A stretch of 33,115 nt of DNA, from assembly GCA_018222345.1 (NCBI GenBank), contig JAAFAL010000019.1:1-33115 (forward strand), read 5' to 3'. The position numbers and the translations under genes are program-made. The notes under the pieces were generated by a model, which was not told where the DNA came from, ran no database searches, and saw nothing but the letters and a program-made list of their open reading frames with translations. The stretch is from a bacterium. GTDB taxonomy: Bacteria; Pseudomonadota; Gammaproteobacteria; Nevskiales; OUC007. Positions 10,128 to 18,890 of the stretch are shown piece after piece (position 1 is the stretch's first letter; the number at the start of each line of letters is the position of its first letter).

Positions 10128-10940
10128 CTACCGATTCACACTGCGCCCGTTGCGGCCACGGTAGCCGCTGATCGCGTTGGATGGTGCCGCGGGTTTCGCG
10201 CCGGCATCGGGGTTGTCGCCGTAGATATCACTGGGTTTGATCGTGCCCGGGATGCGCACCTCGGCAACGACGCGGCGATTGAGTACCCGGCCGTTGACTG
10301 TGTTGTTGCTGGCGATCGGGCTGGATTCGCCAAAGCCCACAGCGATGACACGGCTGGGGTCGATGCCGCCCATGCCCAGCAGTTCGCGGCGGACAACGTG
10401 CGCGCGAGTTTTTGACAACTCAGCGTTGTACAGGTCGGAGCCGCGGCTGTCGGTGTGGCCCTCGAGCACAACGATCAGATCGTCGTAATGCCGTAACAGT
10501 CGCGCCATTTCGGCGAGGTCAACCCGATAACCCGGCAACAGGTTTGCGCGCGCGGTAGCGAACTTCACGTCGAGGCGAATACGCGCAGTCGTTTGCAAGG
10601 CAGTCGGGCAGCCCTTGGCGTCCACCGGCCAGCCGCGCAGGCTGGTGGGGCACAGGTCGTTGCAGTCGGCCACGCCATCGCCGTCAAAATCAGTGCTGCA
10701 GTCGTCCAAGGGGCAACCGCAGCGATCCACCGGCTGGTTTAAGCGTTGCAAGGCCGCAAGCCGCACACCTGCTGTCGCGGGGCAGTTGTCGTCGATGTCG
10801 GCAACGCCGTCACCGTCGCTGTCGCGCAATTCTTCCGGAAATTGGCCAATCTGCTGGCTGGTGGCGAAGCTGGGCAGTGGTGCCAGCAATAGCGCGCCGC
10901 AAATAGCGAGCATGGCAGTGACAATACGATTGGCGGGCAT
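10128..10940 (-). CDS. OmpA-family protein with TSP3-type repeats, no barrel
   Basis: This is a secreted 270-residue protein. A Sec signal peptide (1-26, ending PSFA) is followed by two calcium-binding thrombospondin-3-like repeats, DSDGDGVADIDDNCP and DFDGDGVADCNDLCP, with several Cys that could form disulfides. An OmpA C-terminal peptidoglycan-binding domain (about 115-235) follows, with EGHTDSRGSDLYN, LSKTRAHVV and NRRVVAEV. The Asp and Arg that hold meso-DAP are present. There is no room for an N-terminal beta-barrel, and no lipobox Cys is seen at the cleavage site. The Pro/Asn-rich tail is unusual. It is divergent from the pilus operon and shares a 186-base control region with it. Confidence 0.87.
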   Translation of the reverse strand: MPANRIVTAMLAICGALLLAPLPSFATSQQIGQFPEELRDSDGDGVADIDDNCPATAGVRLAALQRLNQPVDRCGCPLDDCSTDFDGDGVADCNDLCPTSLRGWPVDAKGCPTALQTTARIRLDVKFATARANLLPGYRVDLAEMARLLRHYDDLIVVLEGHTDSRGSDLYNAELSKTRAHVVRRELLGMGGIDPSRVIAVGFGESSPIASNNTVNGRVLNRRVVAEVRIPGTIKPSDIYGDNPDAGAKPAAPSNAISGYRGRNGRSVNR

Positions 10941-11126
10941 GGCGGTGCCGGGGTGTTGGATGGTGTGGGTATTCTGCCAGTGTTCTGGGTTGCAAGCAGC
11001 TACGCCGCTTATCGGAAAACTGAAAGTTTCACGACTTATTTACACCAAACAACACGCAGCCTTTACTGGCGCTTGGTAATAATGGTACGCACCAATAATA
11101 AAAACTTGTTACCCGGTTATAAATCA
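10941..11126. promoter_or_regulatory. Divergent control region, OmpA-like gene / pilus operon
   Basis: This 186-base gap separates the start of the - strand OmpA-like gene from the first pilus gene. It is clearly more AT-rich than its surroundings, especially 11020-11126. TTGGT (11074-11078) and ACCAA (11090-11094) form a short inverted repeat around TAATAATGG, followed by the A/T-rich run ATAATAAAAACTT. This would suit promoters for both directions, but no convincing -35/-10 pair could be fixed by eye. Confidence 0.4.
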
Positions 11127-11861
11127 ATGCCCTGCAATCGTTTGAGTCTTCCCCGTCACGTCACCCGTCTGCTGTTTGCCCTGGCTTTGCTCGCGCCAAC
11201 TGGCTTGGTGATGGGGCAAAGCGTCAACAACACGATGACCAATATCGCAGAGGTGGTGGATGCCTGCGACATTGTCGCCATCGGCATCGACTTTGGTGAG
11301 ATTCCGGCGTCTGTTGGCGCTTCGGCCATCGTGCCCAGCGCCACCGCGAACACGGCACTTGCATCGCAAAATGCGGATCACCCTGATCGCGCTGCCGATG
11401 GCACTGCTGCAAACGATGACGCGTTGTCGATAGCAGCTACCGGCATTGGCGCCGTGGATACGGCTGTCAGCGCCTTGCTCACGGCGATCAATTCCGCGGT
11501 GCCGGGCATTTATGTTGCGTGTACGGCGGCGCCGACGAGTGTGGTGCTGACCACTGCGACAGGTTCGCTGAACTTTCCCACCACTGTTGCCGGCGCGGCA
11601 GCTTTTGCTGCCGCGAACACGGTGGGTGGGCAAATGGATCAAGTCGATGGTGCCGGCGCAATTGTTGCTGGCGGCGACGATCTGGACTACACACTAACGT
11701 TTGTCGGCGCCCCGGCAACAACCGCAGACCTGAATGCGGTCGTCGCACTGATCCCGGCATTTTACGTTGGCATTTTCGCTGCCACTGGCACCATCGATGC
11801 CGGGCAAACGCTGGCGACAGGTTTCTACACCGAGGTGGCGACGGCAACGGTCAATTTCTAG
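11127..11861 (+). CDS. Spore-coat-U (SCPU) family pilin, divergent major subunit
   Basis: First gene of an archaic (Csu-like) chaperone-usher locus, likely a pilus subunit. The product has 244 residues with a Sec signal (about 1-31: basic start, then LLFALALLAPTGLVMG). The start of the SCPU fold is recognisable in ACDIVAIGIDFGEI, and the C-terminal end GQTLATGFYTEVATATVNF matches the usual SCPU ending (aGtYsDtVtVtv.f). Between them lies an Ala/Thr/Val-rich insert making the protein longer than ordinary pilins of about 150-180 residues. Only two Cys remain in the mature part, enough for one disulfide. Start: ATG 11127 chosen because it gives a clean signal peptide; ATG 11082 is an alternative. 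Confidence 0.72.
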   Translation: MPCNRLSLPRHVTRLLFALALLAPTGLVMGQSVNNTMTNIAEVVDACDIVAIGIDFGEIPASVGASAIVPSATANTALASQNADHPDRAADGTAANDDALSIAATGIGAVDTAVSALLTAINSAVPGIYVACTAAPTSVVLTTATGSLNFPTTVAGAAAFAAANTVGGQMDQVDGAGAIVAGGDDLDYTLTFVGAPATTADLNAVVALIPAFYVGIFAATGTIDAGQTLATGFYTEVATATVNF

Positions 11862-11936
11862 CCTGCGCCGTCCGTGCTGGTCCGACTTGTTTGGGCCAGC
11901 GCAGCTTTTTTCACACACCACACAACAGATATCGCC

Positions 11937-12728
11937 ATGTTGCGCACCGCTAAGCTGATCGGTTTGTTGGCGATTTTGCTCGCAGGGCAGGCCAGCGCGT
12001 CGGGTATTCGGGTCGCGCCACTGCGCTTAGTGATCGACGACACAGCCCGCACCGCCAGCTTGACCATCAGTAATTTGAGTACCACAGCCACCGCGGTTGA
12101 GGTCAATCTGGTGAGTTGGCGCCAGGACGCCTCCGGCAGCGATGTCTATGTGCCGTCCTCCGATTTGTTCTTTGCGCCGCCGATTGTTCGCGTGCCGGCG
12201 CGCGGCGATACCACCTTGCGTTTCAGAGCCAAGGCCTTGCCACCTGAAGGCACCGAGGCGACTTACCGTGTGTATGTGCGCGAATTGCCGTCGCAAGTTG
12301 AAAGCCGCGCCGGTGCGAAGATTTCACTGCGTTTTGGCATCCCGGTATTTTTGTACAACGGCGAGCGGCCGGCGCCTGAACTGCACTGGTCGGCCAAACG
12401 CGCAGATGACCAGCTTGACATCAGCTTGACGAATTATGGGCAGGCGCACTTGCGCATCAATGCCTTGCACGCCTATCCGGCGGATGCCGACATCAATGCC
12501 ATCCGCGGCACCGAACCGCTGGCCACGGCGCGCTACAACGATGCCGGGGCGGGTTACTTGATGCCGGGCACGACCCACAACTGGGCCTTACCCATGGCTG
12601 ACGTGCCCGATGACGCCTGGGTGTTGATTGCCACCGACGACACCGCTGGCCAGGCCGCCAAGGGCATGCGAGGCAATGGCCACTTGTGGCTGCGCCTTGG
12701 CGCGTTGTTGCGCGGTTCCGGCAACTGA
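11937..12728 (+). CDS. Periplasmic pilus-assembly chaperone (CsuC/FimC type)
   Basis: Pilus chaperones donate a beta strand to pilin subunits in the periplasm and deliver them to the usher. This one has 263 residues: signal peptide (1-22, ending GQASA), then the first Ig-like domain beginning GIRVAPLRLVIDD. It contains TLTISNLS-like SLTISNLSTTATAVEVNLVSW and the motif FFAPPIVRVPARGDTTLRFRA region with R/K positions that anchor subunit C-termini. YRVYVRELP and GIPVFL end domain 1. Domain 2 is shorter and closes with LRLG. ATG 11937 fits the signal peptide, while the longer open frame from 11874 does not. It sits 75 bases after the pilin and 6 bases before the usher. Confidence 0.9.
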   Translation: MLRTAKLIGLLAILLAGQASASGIRVAPLRLVIDDTARTASLTISNLSTTATAVEVNLVSWRQDASGSDVYVPSSDLFFAPPIVRVPARGDTTLRFRAKALPPEGTEATYRVYVRELPSQVESRAGAKISLRFGIPVFLYNGERPAPELHWSAKRADDQLDISLTNYGQAHLRINALHAYPADADINAIRGTEPLATARYNDAGAGYLMPGTTHNWALPMADVPDDAWVLIATDDTAGQAAKGMRGNGHLWLRLGALLRGSGN

Positions 12729-12734
12729 GCAGCC

Positions 12735-15191
12735 ATGATGTGCAGGGCGCTGCTTGGCCTGATTGCCCTGGTGTTCTGTGCCGGCTCAGCTAGCGCCGCC
12801 CAGTTGCCCAAGCAACCGGACGACGCGGTTTTGGTGGTGCCGCCGGTCGCGCAGGGCGACGAGCCAGGCTGCGATGGCCAGCCGATGATTCCGCGGCTGC
12901 TACGCGCCATCGTCAATGCGTCGGACAGCCAGATCGATTTCGTCTTTTACCAACGGCCTTGCGGCGCACTGTTGGCATCGGTCGATACGCTCAAATCGCT
13001 GCGTATCCGCATTGAAGGCCGGCCCACGGTCGGAATCGATGGCGAGTTGTGGGTCAACCTCAACGCCTATCCCAAGCTCAGCTATGAGCTCGACCTCAGT
13101 CGCCAGCGCGTGCTGTTGGAGGGCGAACCGGACGTGTTCTACCCAACCCTGGTTGACTTCCAGCCCGAGGAACCCGATGTCGCGCCCACCGCCAACCCCG
13201 GCATTGCGCTGAATTATGGCGTCGGCGCGTCGGGCCGGCCAGACGACGGCAGCACGCAGTACTCGGCGTTTCTCAATGCTGCGGCGTTCGCCCGGCCCGG
13301 CGTGATTGTGTCGAATTGGGTGTGGGGGCATGCCGAGGGCCGCACTAGCACGCTGCGGCTACAAACCACCGCGATTCGCGACATGCCGCAACGCATCGCT
13401 GCGCTGCGCATCGGCGATGTGCGCACGCCGTCGGGCGGGTTTGGCGGCTCCTTGCCGGTGGCGGGCGTGCAATACGCCACCAACTTTGGCACCCGGCCAT
13501 ATTTGCAGATCACGCCGACGGCGCTGCTCAGCGCCGCAACCCGCCGCGATGCCGGCTTGCAGATTCGCGTTGACCCGTTTGGTGATGGCAGCGCGCAGGC
13601 GGTGCCGGTGGCCGGCTCGCAAGTGCCTTATGGGCCGGTGGAGGTCGTCAACCTGCCGGTTTATCAGAACGGCCGTTATCGCTTGGTGCTGCGCGACAGT
13701 GCCGGCAATTTGGTGGAGTCATCGCAGGCGAATTTTTTTGCTCGTGGTTTGCTGCGCCAGGGTTTGAGCGAGTTCGACTACGCCATCGGAGCGCGCCGGC
13801 CTTCGATTGCCGACAACCGCTACACCACACCCGCTGCCGGCTTCGACCACCGCTACGGCCTGACCCGTTGGCTGACGCTGGAAGGCCATGTGGAAGCCGA
13901 CCGCGACGTTCAAGTTGCCGGGTTCGGTGGGCGGTTTCGGGTGCCATGGGTGGGTGTTGCGGCGGCAACCGTGGCGGCGTCGCGCAGCGATGACAGCAGC
14001 AGCGACAGCTTTGCCAGCGTTTCGCTCGAGAACCGCTACCAGTCGTTTTCCTACGCCGGCCTGGCGCAGTGCAATGGCCGCGACTTCACCACCATCTCCG
14101 GCCCGCGCGGGCAAACTGCCTGCAGCGCGTTCGCCTCCTTGGGCGCGCCGCTGCCGTGGGGCGACCGCATCAGCACGGTTCTGGGCCAGCGCATCCCGCG
14201 GGACGGCGCCAAGCAGCGCAATTACGGCGTCAATTACGTCACCCATATTCCGCGTATCTCACTCACCGTGTCGGCCGGCGTGTCGTGGTTTGAGACCGCC
14301 GGCGACAGCACCTGGAGCGCGCGTGCCAACATCAACATGCCGTTGGGCGCGCCGTTTCGCCTGGCTGGCAAGCAGCCGCGCAGGCGGCTTCGCTTCCGGC
14401 CTTCGACCACACAAGTCGCCGTCGATGCCACGCAGAGCGAGTTCGCCGACGCGCGCGTACGGCTGCGTAGCGTGACGCGCGGCAACTTCGGTGGGCGCAC
14501 CCTGGCCTTGGGCGCTTCAACCACCTTGGCAGGGCCGAACATCAATACGCTGTCGGCCGGCTGGAGCGGGCGCAAGGTCAATGCAGCGGTCAACGTCACC
14601 GAGAGCGACGGCGACGAGTTGCTGTCGGCCAGCGCCAGCAGCGGCTTGGTCTTTATCGATCGGTCCCTGTTCACCACGCGGCCTGTGCTCAACAGTTTTG
14701 CGCTGGTTGATCTGGGCGAGGACAACGACGGCGTGTTCGTCAATGGTGCGCGCGCCAACAGCCGTGGCAAAGCCTTGGTGACGCCGTTGATCCCGTATGT
14801 GCCGAACAACTTGCGCATCGATGTGACCGACCTGCCGCTCAGCGCCGCTCAGCGCGCGCAAACTATTGCCGTAACACCGCGATTCCGCAGCGGTGTAGTG
14901 CTACGGCCAACGCTGCCGCGCTACCAGGACGCCATCATCAGCATTCAGTTGGCTGCCGCCGATGGCAGCCGCAAGCCATTGCCGTATCGTGCTTACGTGC
15001 AGGTTGCCGCGCCGGCCGAGGTGTCGCCAGTTGGCAGCGACGGCGCCGTGTATGTGACCGGCGAGCAAGGGCCGATGCGCCTCGACGTGTTTGTTGATGG
15101 CGGCCAATGCCGTGTTGATTTCGAATTGCCCGACGGGCCTGAGGACGACAATATTCTGGCCTTGGGCCCTTATCTGTGTGAGCCGTCATGA
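12735..15191 (+). CDS. Outer-membrane usher of archaic chaperone-usher pilus
   Basis: Ushers are outer-membrane barrels that receive chaperone-subunit complexes and secrete the growing pilus. This protein has 818 residues, the length of CsuD-type ushers. A signal peptide (1-21, ending GSASA) precedes an N-terminal subunit-binding domain (about 25-140), then beta-strand-rich barrel sequence (about 155-650). Family-like blocks are LRIGDVRTP and GGSLPVAGVQYATNF early in the barrel, PLPWGDRIS midway, and DGVFVNG ... LIPYVPNNLRIDVTDLPL (about 660-705) at the C-terminal plug or carboxyl domains. ATG 12735 and ATG 12738 are adjacent possible starts. It ends in an ATGA overlap with the last pilus gene. 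Confidence 0.92.
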   Translation: MMCRALLGLIALVFCAGSASAAQLPKQPDDAVLVVPPVAQGDEPGCDGQPMIPRLLRAIVNASDSQIDFVFYQRPCGALLASVDTLKSLRIRIEGRPTVGIDGELWVNLNAYPKLSYELDLSRQRVLLEGEPDVFYPTLVDFQPEEPDVAPTANPGIALNYGVGASGRPDDGSTQYSAFLNAAAFARPGVIVSNWVWGHAEGRTSTLRLQTTAIRDMPQRIAALRIGDVRTPSGGFGGSLPVAGVQYATNFGTRPYLQITPTALLSAATRRDAGLQIRVDPFGDGSAQAVPVAGSQVPYGPVEVVNLPVYQNGRYRLVLRDSAGNLVESSQANFFARGLLRQGLSEFDYAIGARRPSIADNRYTTPAAGFDHRYGLTRWLTLEGHVEADRDVQVAGFGGRFRVPWVGVAAATVAASRSDDSSSDSFASVSLENRYQSFSYAGLAQCNGRDFTTISGPRGQTACSAFASLGAPLPWGDRISTVLGQRIPRDGAKQRNYGVNYVTHIPRISLTVSAGVSWFETAGDSTWSARANINMPLGAPFRLAGKQPRRRLRFRPSTTQVAVDATQSEFADARVRLRSVTRGNFGGRTLALGASTTLAGPNINTLSAGWSGRKVNAAVNVTESDGDELLSASASSGLVFIDRSLFTTRPVLNSFALVDLGEDNDGVFVNGARANSRGKALVTPLIPYVPNNLRIDVTDLPLSAAQRAQTIAVTPRFRSGVVLRPTLPRYQDAIISIQLAAADGSRKPLPYRAYVQVAAPAEVSPVGSDGAVYVTGEQGPMRLDVFVDGGQCRVDFELPDGPEDDNILALGPYLCEPS

Positions 15192-15697
15192 TGAACAGCT
15201 TGGTGCGAGTGTTTGGCCGCATGGGTGGCTTGAGCAGCGGCGGTGTTTTGCTGCTGGCAGCGCTGCTGTGGGCGCAACCCGCCGCGGCGCAGGCCGATAG
15301 CTGTGCGTTCCGCGCGGCATCCGCCACCTTGGTCGATTTCAGTGTTTACTCGGGCGGCTTGTTGCCGGCTGACTCCACCGGCGTGATTCCGCTGACCTGC
15401 ACGCCGGCCATCGCCTTGGGCACAGTGGCTTACACGGTCTCGATCAGCACCGGCTCGTCAGGCAGTTTTTCACCGCGCACGCTGTTGCGCATGGGCGGTG
15501 GCGGCACGCTGAATTACGACATCTATATCGACCCGACACGATTGATCGTGTGGGGCGATGGGTCGCTGGGCACGGGTACGGTTTCTGGCCTGTGCAGTGG
15601 TGATTGCGACGTGCTGGCCTACGGCCGAATACCCGGCGCGCAGGTTGTCCCAAGTGGTAGCTACGCCGACGATGTGCTGATTACGGTTGATTTCTGA
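15188..15697 (+). CDS. SCPU-domain protein, short terminal subunit of the pilus operon
   Basis: Last gene of the pilus operon. It encodes 169 residues: a long signal peptide (about 1-35, ending PAAAQ) and one spore-coat-U domain with CAFRAASATLVDFSVY starting at Cys39, PLTCTPA, a LCSGDCDVLAYGRIPG block and the ending SGSYADDVLITVDF. Position after the usher corresponds to csuE, the tip adhesin of Csu pili, but CsuE has two domains and is roughly twice as long. This protein has only the pilin-like domain. ATG 15188 overlaps the usher stop (ATGA), and ATG 15191 is the alternative. Confidence 0.83.
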   Translation: MMNSLVRVFGRMGGLSSGGVLLLAALLWAQPAAAQADSCAFRAASATLVDFSVYSGGLLPADSTGVIPLTCTPAIALGTVAYTVSISTGSSGSFSPRTLLRMGGGGTLNYDIYIDPTRLIVWGDGSLGTGTVSGLCSGDCDVLAYGRIPGAQVVPSGSYADDVLITVDF

Positions 15698-15722
15698 CCA
15701 CCGCGACACCACTGTTTGCGCG

Positions 15723-16367
15723 ATGCAAGAGCTAGCGCGCCCATTCGACCCCGATTGCACCCAGTGCTCGCGCTTGGCGGCGTTCCTGGCCAACTGCCGG
15801 GCCAAGCACGACGATTATTTTGGCAAGCCGGTACCCAGTTTCGGCCCGGCGGCGGCGCGCCTGTTGATTGTCGGCCTCGCGCCTGGATACCACGGCGCCA
15901 ATGCCACCGGCCGGCCATTTACTGGCGACCATGCCGGCGTGTTGCTGTACGAAACCATGCATCGCCACGGCCTCGCGTCGGCGCCGGTGTCGGAACATGC
16001 CGACGACGGCTTGCAACTACTCGGCTGCCGTATCACCAATGCGGTGCGCTGTGTGCCGCCGCAAAACAAGCCTGTGGGTGCCGAGATCAATGCGTGCAGG
16101 CCTTATTTGCTAGATGAGCTGGAAGCTGTTCCGGCCGGCGGCGCCATGCTGGCGCTGGGCAAGATCGCGCACGATTCGGTCGTGCGAGCACTGGGGTTGC
16201 GGCTGGCGGAGCACAAGTTCGCCCACGCCGCCGAGCATGCGCTGCCCGGCAATCGCACATTGATCGACAGCTATCACTGCAGCCGCTACAACACCAATAC
16301 ACGCAGGCTGACACCGGAGATGTTCGACACGGTGATGGCCCGCGCCGCAGCCTTGTCGCGCCGATGA
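15723..16367 (+). CDS. Uracil-DNA glycosylase, family 5 (UDGb) type
   Basis: This enzyme removes uracil and some other deaminated or damaged bases from DNA. It has 214 residues. The active-site block GLAPGYHGANATGRPFTGD (51-69) is the form found in family 5 rather than the GEAPG form of family 4. The second motif, DSYHCSRYNTNTRRLT (182-197), is also family-5-like. Four Cys (12, 15, 110, 125) are spaced for a [4Fe-4S] cluster. ATG 15723 gives the conserved start just before the CxxC; the open frame from 15687 overlaps the pilus gene and adds unmatched residues. It shares ATGA with uvrC, putting base and nucleotide excision in one unit. Confidence 0.9.
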   Translation: MQELARPFDPDCTQCSRLAAFLANCRAKHDDYFGKPVPSFGPAAARLLIVGLAPGYHGANATGRPFTGDHAGVLLYETMHRHGLASAPVSEHADDGLQLLGCRITNAVRCVPPQNKPVGAEINACRPYLLDELEAVPAGGAMLALGKIAHDSVVRALGLRLAEHKFAHAAEHALPGNRTLIDSYHCSRYNTNTRRLTPEMFDTVMARAAALSRR

Positions 16368-18211
16368 CTGAGGCCGAGCAGGACGAGGGCGGCTTCGACG
16401 CCAAGCGCTTCATCAGCCGGCTGACCAGCAAGCCGGGTGTGTATCAAATGCTCGATGAAGCCGGCGAGGTGATATACGTCGGCAAAGCCAAGAACCTGAA
16501 AAAGCGCGTTTCGAGCTACTTTTTACGCGCTTCGGGCTCGCCGCGCACCGAGGCGATGGTGGAGCGCATTGCCGACATCAGCGTCAACGTGACGCAAACC
16601 GAAGACCAGGCGCTGGTGCTGGAAGCCAACCTGATCAAGCAGTACAAGCCGCACTACAACGTCTTGTTCAAGGACGACAAAAGCTTCCCCTACATTGCCA
16701 TCAGTGGGCATGACTATCCGCGCATCAGTTACCACCGGGGCGCAAAGAAGCGCGGCGCACGTTATTTCGGGCCGTACCCAGGCGCTTGGGCGGCCAAGCA
16801 GACGCTGGCCAGCTTGCAGAAATTGTTCCAGTTGCGGCCGTGCTCGGACAGCTATTTTGCCAACCGCAGCCGGCCGTGCCTGCAGCATCAGATCAAGCGC
16901 TGTAGCGCGCCATGTGTAGGCAAGATTTCCGCCGAAGACTACGCCGCCGATATTGCCAAGGCCGAGCAAGTGCTGCGGGGCAAGAGCCAGCAATTGATCG
17001 AACAATTGGGCGGGCAGATGGAGGCGGCGTCACAGGCGCTGGAGTTCGAACAGGCTGCGCAATTGCGTGACCAGATCGGCAACCTGCGCCGCGTACAGGC
17101 GCAAGGCCAAGCCGTGTCGGGCTCGCGCAGCCTGGATGTCATCCTGGCCCAGCCGCTAGGTGGGGTGTGGGGTGTGATTGTCGGCACCGTGCGCCACGGG
17201 CGGCACCTGGGCCATCGCAGCTACTTCCCCAATGCACCCGCCGGCATTGGCGTGGGCGAATTGTTGGCGGCGTTTGTCAGCCAACATTACCTGCGCGGCC
17301 CGGCCAGCAAGGACGACAGCGTGCCGCGCGAGCTATTGATGCCGGAATTGCCCGACGAACATGAATGGTTGCAAGGCGCGCTGAGCAGCCATGCCGGGCG
17401 CGCCGTCAAGATCAAAGCGGTTGTGCGCGGCGACCGCGCGCGGGTCGTCAAAATGGCCAAGGACAGCCTCGACGAGGCCGTGTCGGCCCGCGTTGCCAGC
17501 CGCAAGTCGCAGCATGCGCGCTTTGCCGCGCTGGCCGAACTGATGGATTTGCCAGAACCGCCGCAGCGGCTGGAATGCTTCGACATCAGCCACACGCGCG
17601 GCGAATCGGCTGTGGCCTCGTGCGTGGTGTTCGACACCGACGGGCCGCTCAAGGCTGCCTATCGGCGCTTCAACATCAAGGACGTGACGCCCGGTGATGA
17701 CTACGCCGCGATACGTCAGGCGGTCTCGCGGCGTTTCGCGCGGCTGAAAGACGGTGAAGCGCCGATGCCGGACATTCTTTTCATCGACGGCGGGCCAGGG
17801 CAGGTGAGCCAAGCCGTGGAGGCGCTGGCCGAGCTTGGAACAGACGGTGTCGTCATTGCCGGTGTTAGCAAAGGCACCGGGCGGCGGCCTGGGCTGGAGC
17901 AGATAGTGCTGCCGGGAAACCCGCAAAAACTACGCCCGGCGGCAGACAACCCCGGCTTGCATCTGATCCAGCAGATTCGCGACGAGGCGCACCGCTTCGC
18001 CATTCAGGGCCATCGTGGCCAGCGCGGCAAGGCCCGGGGCAAGTCGGCGCTGGAGCAGATCGATGGCCTGGGCCCCAAGCGGCGCGCGGCGCTACTCAAG
18101 TCATTTGGCGGCCTGCAGCGCATCGAGCGGGCCGGTGTTGATGAGTTGATGGGGGTCGAAGGTGTGAGCCGCGCGCTGGCGCAACGAATTTACGACCGAT
18201 TTCACGGCTAA
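16364..18211 (+). CDS. uvrC: UvrABC excinuclease subunit C
   Basis: UvrC makes both incisions around DNA damage recognised by UvrA/UvrB. It has 615 residues, full length. Domain order: GIY-YIG nuclease for the 3' cut (about 20-100, GVYQMLDEAGEVIYVGKAK), a Cys-rich region (RPCLQHQIKRCSAPCVG), a UVR motif that binds UvrB (LEFEQAAQLRDQIGNLR, about 225-241), the RNase-H-like 5' nuclease (ECFDISHTRGESAVAS; DGGPGQVSQA) and helix-hairpin-helix motifs at the end (LGPKRRAALLKSFGG; VEGVSRALAQRIYD). It starts in an ATGA overlap with the UDG. In pseudomonads it usually follows the response regulator gacA; here the UDG takes that place. Confidence 0.98.
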   Translation: MTEAEQDEGGFDAKRFISRLTSKPGVYQMLDEAGEVIYVGKAKNLKKRVSSYFLRASGSPRTEAMVERIADISVNVTQTEDQALVLEANLIKQYKPHYNVLFKDDKSFPYIAISGHDYPRISYHRGAKKRGARYFGPYPGAWAAKQTLASLQKLFQLRPCSDSYFANRSRPCLQHQIKRCSAPCVGKISAEDYAADIAKAEQVLRGKSQQLIEQLGGQMEAASQALEFEQAAQLRDQIGNLRRVQAQGQAVSGSRSLDVILAQPLGGVWGVIVGTVRHGRHLGHRSYFPNAPAGIGVGELLAAFVSQHYLRGPASKDDSVPRELLMPELPDEHEWLQGALSSHAGRAVKIKAVVRGDRARVVKMAKDSLDEAVSARVASRKSQHARFAALAELMDLPEPPQRLECFDISHTRGESAVASCVVFDTDGPLKAAYRRFNIKDVTPGDDYAAIRQAVSRRFARLKDGEAPMPDILFIDGGPGQVSQAVEALAELGTDGVVIAGVSKGTGRRPGLEQIVLPGNPQKLRPAADNPGLHLIQQIRDEAHRFAIQGHRGQRGKARGKSALEQIDGLGPKRRAALLKSFGGLQRIERAGVDELMGVEGVSRALAQRIYDRFHG

Positions 18212-18228
18212 CGGTTTAGACTTCGCGC

Positions 18229-18801
18229 ATGCTGATGAATCTGCCCATGTTGCTGACCGTGCTGCGCGTGGTCGCCATCCCTTTCGTGGTGCTGGCGTTC
18301 TACTGGCCTGAGCCGTGGGGCCGGCCGTTGGCCGCCGTTTTGTTCTCGCTGGCGGCCATCACCGACTGGCTGGATGGCTGGTTGGCACGGCGCTGGAACC
18401 AAACCAGTGCGCTCGGCGCATTTCTCGACCCCGTAGCCGACAAACTCATTGTCGCAACGGCGCTGGTCGTGTTGTTGTCGCGCGACCCGACGATTAGTTT
18501 GGCAATTCTCACCGCCATCATCATCGGCCGCGAAATCACCATCTCCGCCCTGCGCGAGTGGATGGCCGAACTCGGCGCGCGCACCAGCGTAGCGGTGAGC
18601 TGGGTGGGTAAGGTCAAGACTACGTTCCAGATGGCGGCGATCATTGGCATGTTGTGGCACGTGCCGCTGTTCGGAATCCCGGTTTATTCCATCGGATATG
18701 GCCTGCTGTTCGCGGCAGCGGCGCTGACCATGTGGTCCATGTTCATTTACCTACGCGCCGCCTGGCCGCTTCTGAGCCGGCACGGCCCCAACAAGGCTTG
18801 A
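18229..18801 (+). CDS. pgsA: CDP-diacylglycerol-glycerol-3-phosphate 3-phosphatidyltransferase
   Basis: PgsA makes phosphatidylglycerophosphate, precursor of phosphatidylglycerol and cardiolipin, in the inner membrane. It has 190 residues and several hydrophobic helices. The CDP-alcohol phosphotransferase signature is complete: Asp46, Asp49-Gly50, Ala53-Arg54, Gly63, Asp67 and Asp71. The segment GREITISALREWMAELG is typical of PgsA. It begins 17 bases after uvrC with two close candidate starts, ATG 18229 and ATG 18235; the first is taken. The uvrC-pgsA-tRNA order matches Pseudomonas. Its stop codon lies within the -35 box of the tRNA promoter. Confidence 0.96.
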   Translation: MLMNLPMLLTVLRVVAIPFVVLAFYWPEPWGRPLAAVLFSLAAITDWLDGWLARRWNQTSALGAFLDPVADKLIVATALVVLLSRDPTISLAILTAIIIGREITISALREWMAELGARTSVAVSWVGKVKTTFQMAAIIGMLWHVPLFGIPVYSIGYGLLFAAAALTMWSMFIYLRAAWPLLSRHGPNKA

Positions 18802-18825
18802 CACCCCATACCAGCACACTAGAAT
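18798..18825 (+). promoter_or_regulatory. Sigma-70 promoter before the tRNA-Gly gene
   Basis: A perfect -35 box TTGACA (18798-18803) is followed after 16 bases by the -10 box TAGAAT (18820-18825). A GC-rich stretch ACGCGTCC follows, as is usual at stringently controlled stable-RNA promoters. It overlaps the end of pgsA and points at tRNA-Gly about 180 bases downstream. The long leader is unusual for a tRNA promoter. Confidence 0.55.
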
Positions 18826-18890
18826 ACGCGTCCTGCTACGACACCAACGCGTAGCGGGCATCGAGTATCGATGATGGGTTCGGACATGGC

